Shown here: piece by piece, positions 62,886 through 64,000 of the stretch | Position numbering within the stretch: the stretch's first letter is position 1 | How the letters are laid out: every line of letters starts with the position of its first letter | NCBI RefSeq assembly: GCF_000421265.1 | Contig: NZ_ATWN01000011.1 | Coordinates: forward strand, 1 to 64,000 | Direction of reading: 5' to 3' | Source: Thalassospira lucentensis MCCC 1A00383 = DSM 14000 | GTDB taxonomy: Bacteria > Pseudomonadota > Alphaproteobacteria > Rhodospirillales > Thalassospiraceae | Length of the DNA: 64,000 nucleotides | Notes under the pieces: generated by a model | The model's input: the letters and a program-made list of their open reading frames with translations, nothing else | The model's database searches: none | Told to the model about the DNA's origin: nothing | Translations under genes and position numbers: made by a program

Positions 62886-63205
62886 AGAATCTTGCAGGGA
62901 TGCTCAAACAGGCCCAGCAAATGCAGTCCAAAATGCAGGACATGCAAGAAGGTCTGGTTGAACTTGAGATCGAAGGCCAGTCCGGTGCGGGCATGGTCAA
63001 GGTAATGCTTAATGGCAAAGGCGAAATGCGTGGCCTTTCGCTTGATAAAAGCATTGTCGACCCGAACGATACCGAGGTTCTCGAAGACCTGATTGTGGCT
63101 GCCTATAACGACGCCAAGGTCAAAGTCGAAGCTGCGGTTCAGGAAAAGATGAAAGACGTCACCGGCGGCATGAACCTGCCCGAAGGTTTCAAGCTTCCAT
63201 TCTGA
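62882..63205 (+). CDS. ybaB: YbaB/EbfC family nucleoid-associated protein
   Basis: DNA-binding dimer of 107 residues. The Met/Gln-rich N-terminal helix (LAGMLKQAQQMQSKMQDMQ) is followed by the sheet VELEIEGQSGAGMVKVMLNG and the helix VLEDLIVAAYNDAKVKVEAA. The ending MNLPEGFKLPF is typical of the alphaproteobacterial group. It overlaps dnaX by 4 nt, so translation is coupled, and precedes recR, the conserved dnaX-ybaB-recR order. The exact cellular role is still unsettled in the family. Confidence 0.96.
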   Translation: MKNLAGMLKQAQQMQSKMQDMQEGLVELEIEGQSGAGMVKVMLNGKGEMRGLSLDKSIVDPNDTEVLEDLIVAAYNDAKVKVEAAVQEKMKDVTGGMNLPEGFKLPF

Positions 63206-63323
63206 TCTGACGTTGGATCATTTAAGAATTTCGCGCATTCATCGCGCAAAATGAAGGGTGGCATTGCGCCGCCCTTTGTTTTTGATACAAGCTAAAGCAT
63301 GTTGCATTAAGAACGGGGTCACG

Positions 63324-63917
63324 ATGACCGGACGGGAAATCGAAAATCTGATTAAACTTCTGTCGCGTCTACCGGGTCTTGGCCCGCGATCCGCACGCCG
63401 GGCTGTGTTGCAGATGCTTAAAAAACCCGAAATGCTGATGCTCCCGCTTGCCGATTCCCTGCGTGCGACGGCGGATGCCATGACCACCTGCAGCAATTGC
63501 GGCAATATCGATGTCACCGATCCCTGTCACATCTGTGCCGACTATAACCGGGGCCCCGACATCATTTGTGTTGTCGAGGAAGTCCAAGACCTTTGGGCGC
63601 TGGAACGCGGTGCATCTTTCAAGGGGCAATACCATGTCCTTGGCGGCACGTTATCGCCACTTGATGGGGTTGGCCCGGATGACCTGAAGATTGATCAATT
63701 GATCAACCGGGCGCGCGCAGATGAAGTAACCGAAGTCATCCTTGCCACCAATGCCACGGTTGATGGCCAAACCACCGCACATTACATCACCGAACGCCTG
63801 ATCGAAACCGGGGTCAAAGTCACCCGTCTTGCCCATGGCGTTCCGGTTGGAGGCGAGCTTGACTATCTTGATGATGGCACGCTGGCCGCAGCCCTTCGGT
63901 CGCGTAGCGTGGTTTAA
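63324..63917 (+). CDS. recR: Recombination mediator RecR
   Basis: Protein of 197 residues acting with RecF/RecO to load RecA at gaps. It has the N-terminal helix-hairpin-helix ([17 protein letters not shown]), the four-Cys zinc finger ([16 protein letters not shown]) and the Toprim domain beginning [29 protein letters not shown] and the C-terminal Walker-like region ([21 protein letters not shown]) follow. ATG 63324 is preferred, giving family-normal length. It lies 118 nt after ybaB, so it may have a promoter of its own. Confidence 0.96.
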   Translation: MTGREIENLIKLLSRLPGLGPRSARRAVLQMLKKPEMLMLPLADSLRATADAMTTCSNCGNIDVTDPCHICADYNRGPDIICVVEEVQDLWALERGASFKGQYHVLGGTLSPLDGVGPDDLKIDQLINRARADEVTEVILATNATVDGQTTAHYITERLIETGVKVTRLAHGVPVGGELDYLDDGTLAAALRSRSVV

Positions 63918-63948
63918 CAGCCACCACACCGTTGTGTATTCCAATAAA

Positions 63949-63975
63949 AAAGGCAGCACCCCATGCTGCCTTTCG
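63949..63975. terminator. Bidirectional terminator after recR
   Basis: GGCAGCA and TGCTGCC with a 5-nt loop form the stem. It has A residues before it and TTT after it. The longer U-run is on the minus strand, suggesting a minus-strand gene ends here. Confidence 0.65.
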
Positions 63976-63979
63976 AATA

Positions 63980-64000
63980 CTATTTGGGTTGAGGCGTGAT
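63980..64000 (-). CDS. Possible C-terminal end of a minus-strand gene (partial)
   Basis: On the minus strand the last six codons in one frame read ITPQPK followed by a TAG stop, 5 nt before the terminator stem that has its best U-run on that strand. This fits the end of a gene that enters from the right. The fragment is far too short to name a product. Confidence 0.3.
   Translation of the reverse strand: MTPQPK

Noticed and set aside
1..64000. Mobile elements, prophage, CRISPR, toxin-antitoxin or defence islands
   Set aside because: I looked for transposase or integrase motifs, regularly spaced repeats, and known toxin or restriction motifs, and found none; the window reads as stable core and accessory chromosome.

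Overview
The window looks like ordinary chromosome of a free-living, probably marine alphaproteobacterium of the Rhodospirillales type; Thalassospira or a close relative is my best guess. This is an inference from the 5' end of the 16S rRNA at the left edge, a fused trpE-trpG gene, a SAM-II riboswitch in front of metZ, a TrpF/UbiB/UbiE/DapD/DapE/PckA gene set of alphaproteobacterial type, and many c-di-GMP and chemotaxis genes. I see no transposase, integrase, phage gene, CRISPR array or toxin-antitoxin pair. Coding density is high and composition is even.

Layout. 1-800: start of a 16S gene on the minus strand with its leader and promoter. 0.8-7.7 kb: ugpQ, a MATE exporter, an unrecognised 421-residue protein, an AraC regulator, then a low-molecular-weight phosphatase/fructosamine-kinase pair (likely protein deglycation) and a cytochrome c'. 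7.7-10.5 kb: folE, apaG and metZ, the last behind a SAM-II riboswitch and terminator. 10.5-16 kb: a TVP38 membrane protein overlapping a flavin disulfide oxidoreductase, an orphan histidine kinase, and a TetR-YciI-tag cluster. 16-22.5 kb: two TrkH potassium transporters flanking a diguanylate cyclase and asd. 22.6-24.7 kb: a degenerate secreted nuclease-like protein, an ArsI/CadI-type dioxygenase with a SigZ-type sigma factor, and tRNA-Gly(CCC). 24.7-33.3 kb: a sorbosone dehydrogenase-like protein, gpt, a TPR-glycosyltransferase, a chemoreceptor, a GNAT acetyltransferase, ubiB and ubiE. 33.4-39.2 kb: trpF, a potassium channel, the trpL attenuator with trpEG, an RNA methyltransferase, CsbD and a DUF1289 protein. 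39.2-50.4 kb: a histidine kinase overlapping a REC-DUF3369-GGDEF-EAL regulator, a HugZ-like protein, pckA, two tandem periplasmic binding proteins and a PAS-GGDEF-EAL protein. 50.7-60.6 kb: a HAD phosphatase, dapD, dapE, a redoxin-like/2OG-oxygenase fusion, TetR and LysR regulators next to glutathione transferases, a DUF1636 protein, a third binding protein and nudC. 60.7-64 kb: the conserved ffs-dnaX-ybaB-recR cluster.

How the genes work together. Amino-acid synthesis is spread over the window with visible cis control: asd, dapD and dapE (lysine/diaminopimelate), metZ (SAM-II), trpF and trpEG (trpL attenuation). Signalling is heavy: two histidine kinases, three c-di-GMP proteins, one chemoreceptor and six DNA-binding or sigma regulators. 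Several regulators have palindromic candidate operators in the adjacent gap. The most interesting items are the ArsI-SigZ pair with its own ECF-like promoter, the redoxin/2OG fusion whose peroxidatic cysteine position holds lysine, the deglycation pair, the twin operators of the TetR-YciI-tag cluster, and the paralogous binding proteins with no permease. None can be called a new system from sequence alone.
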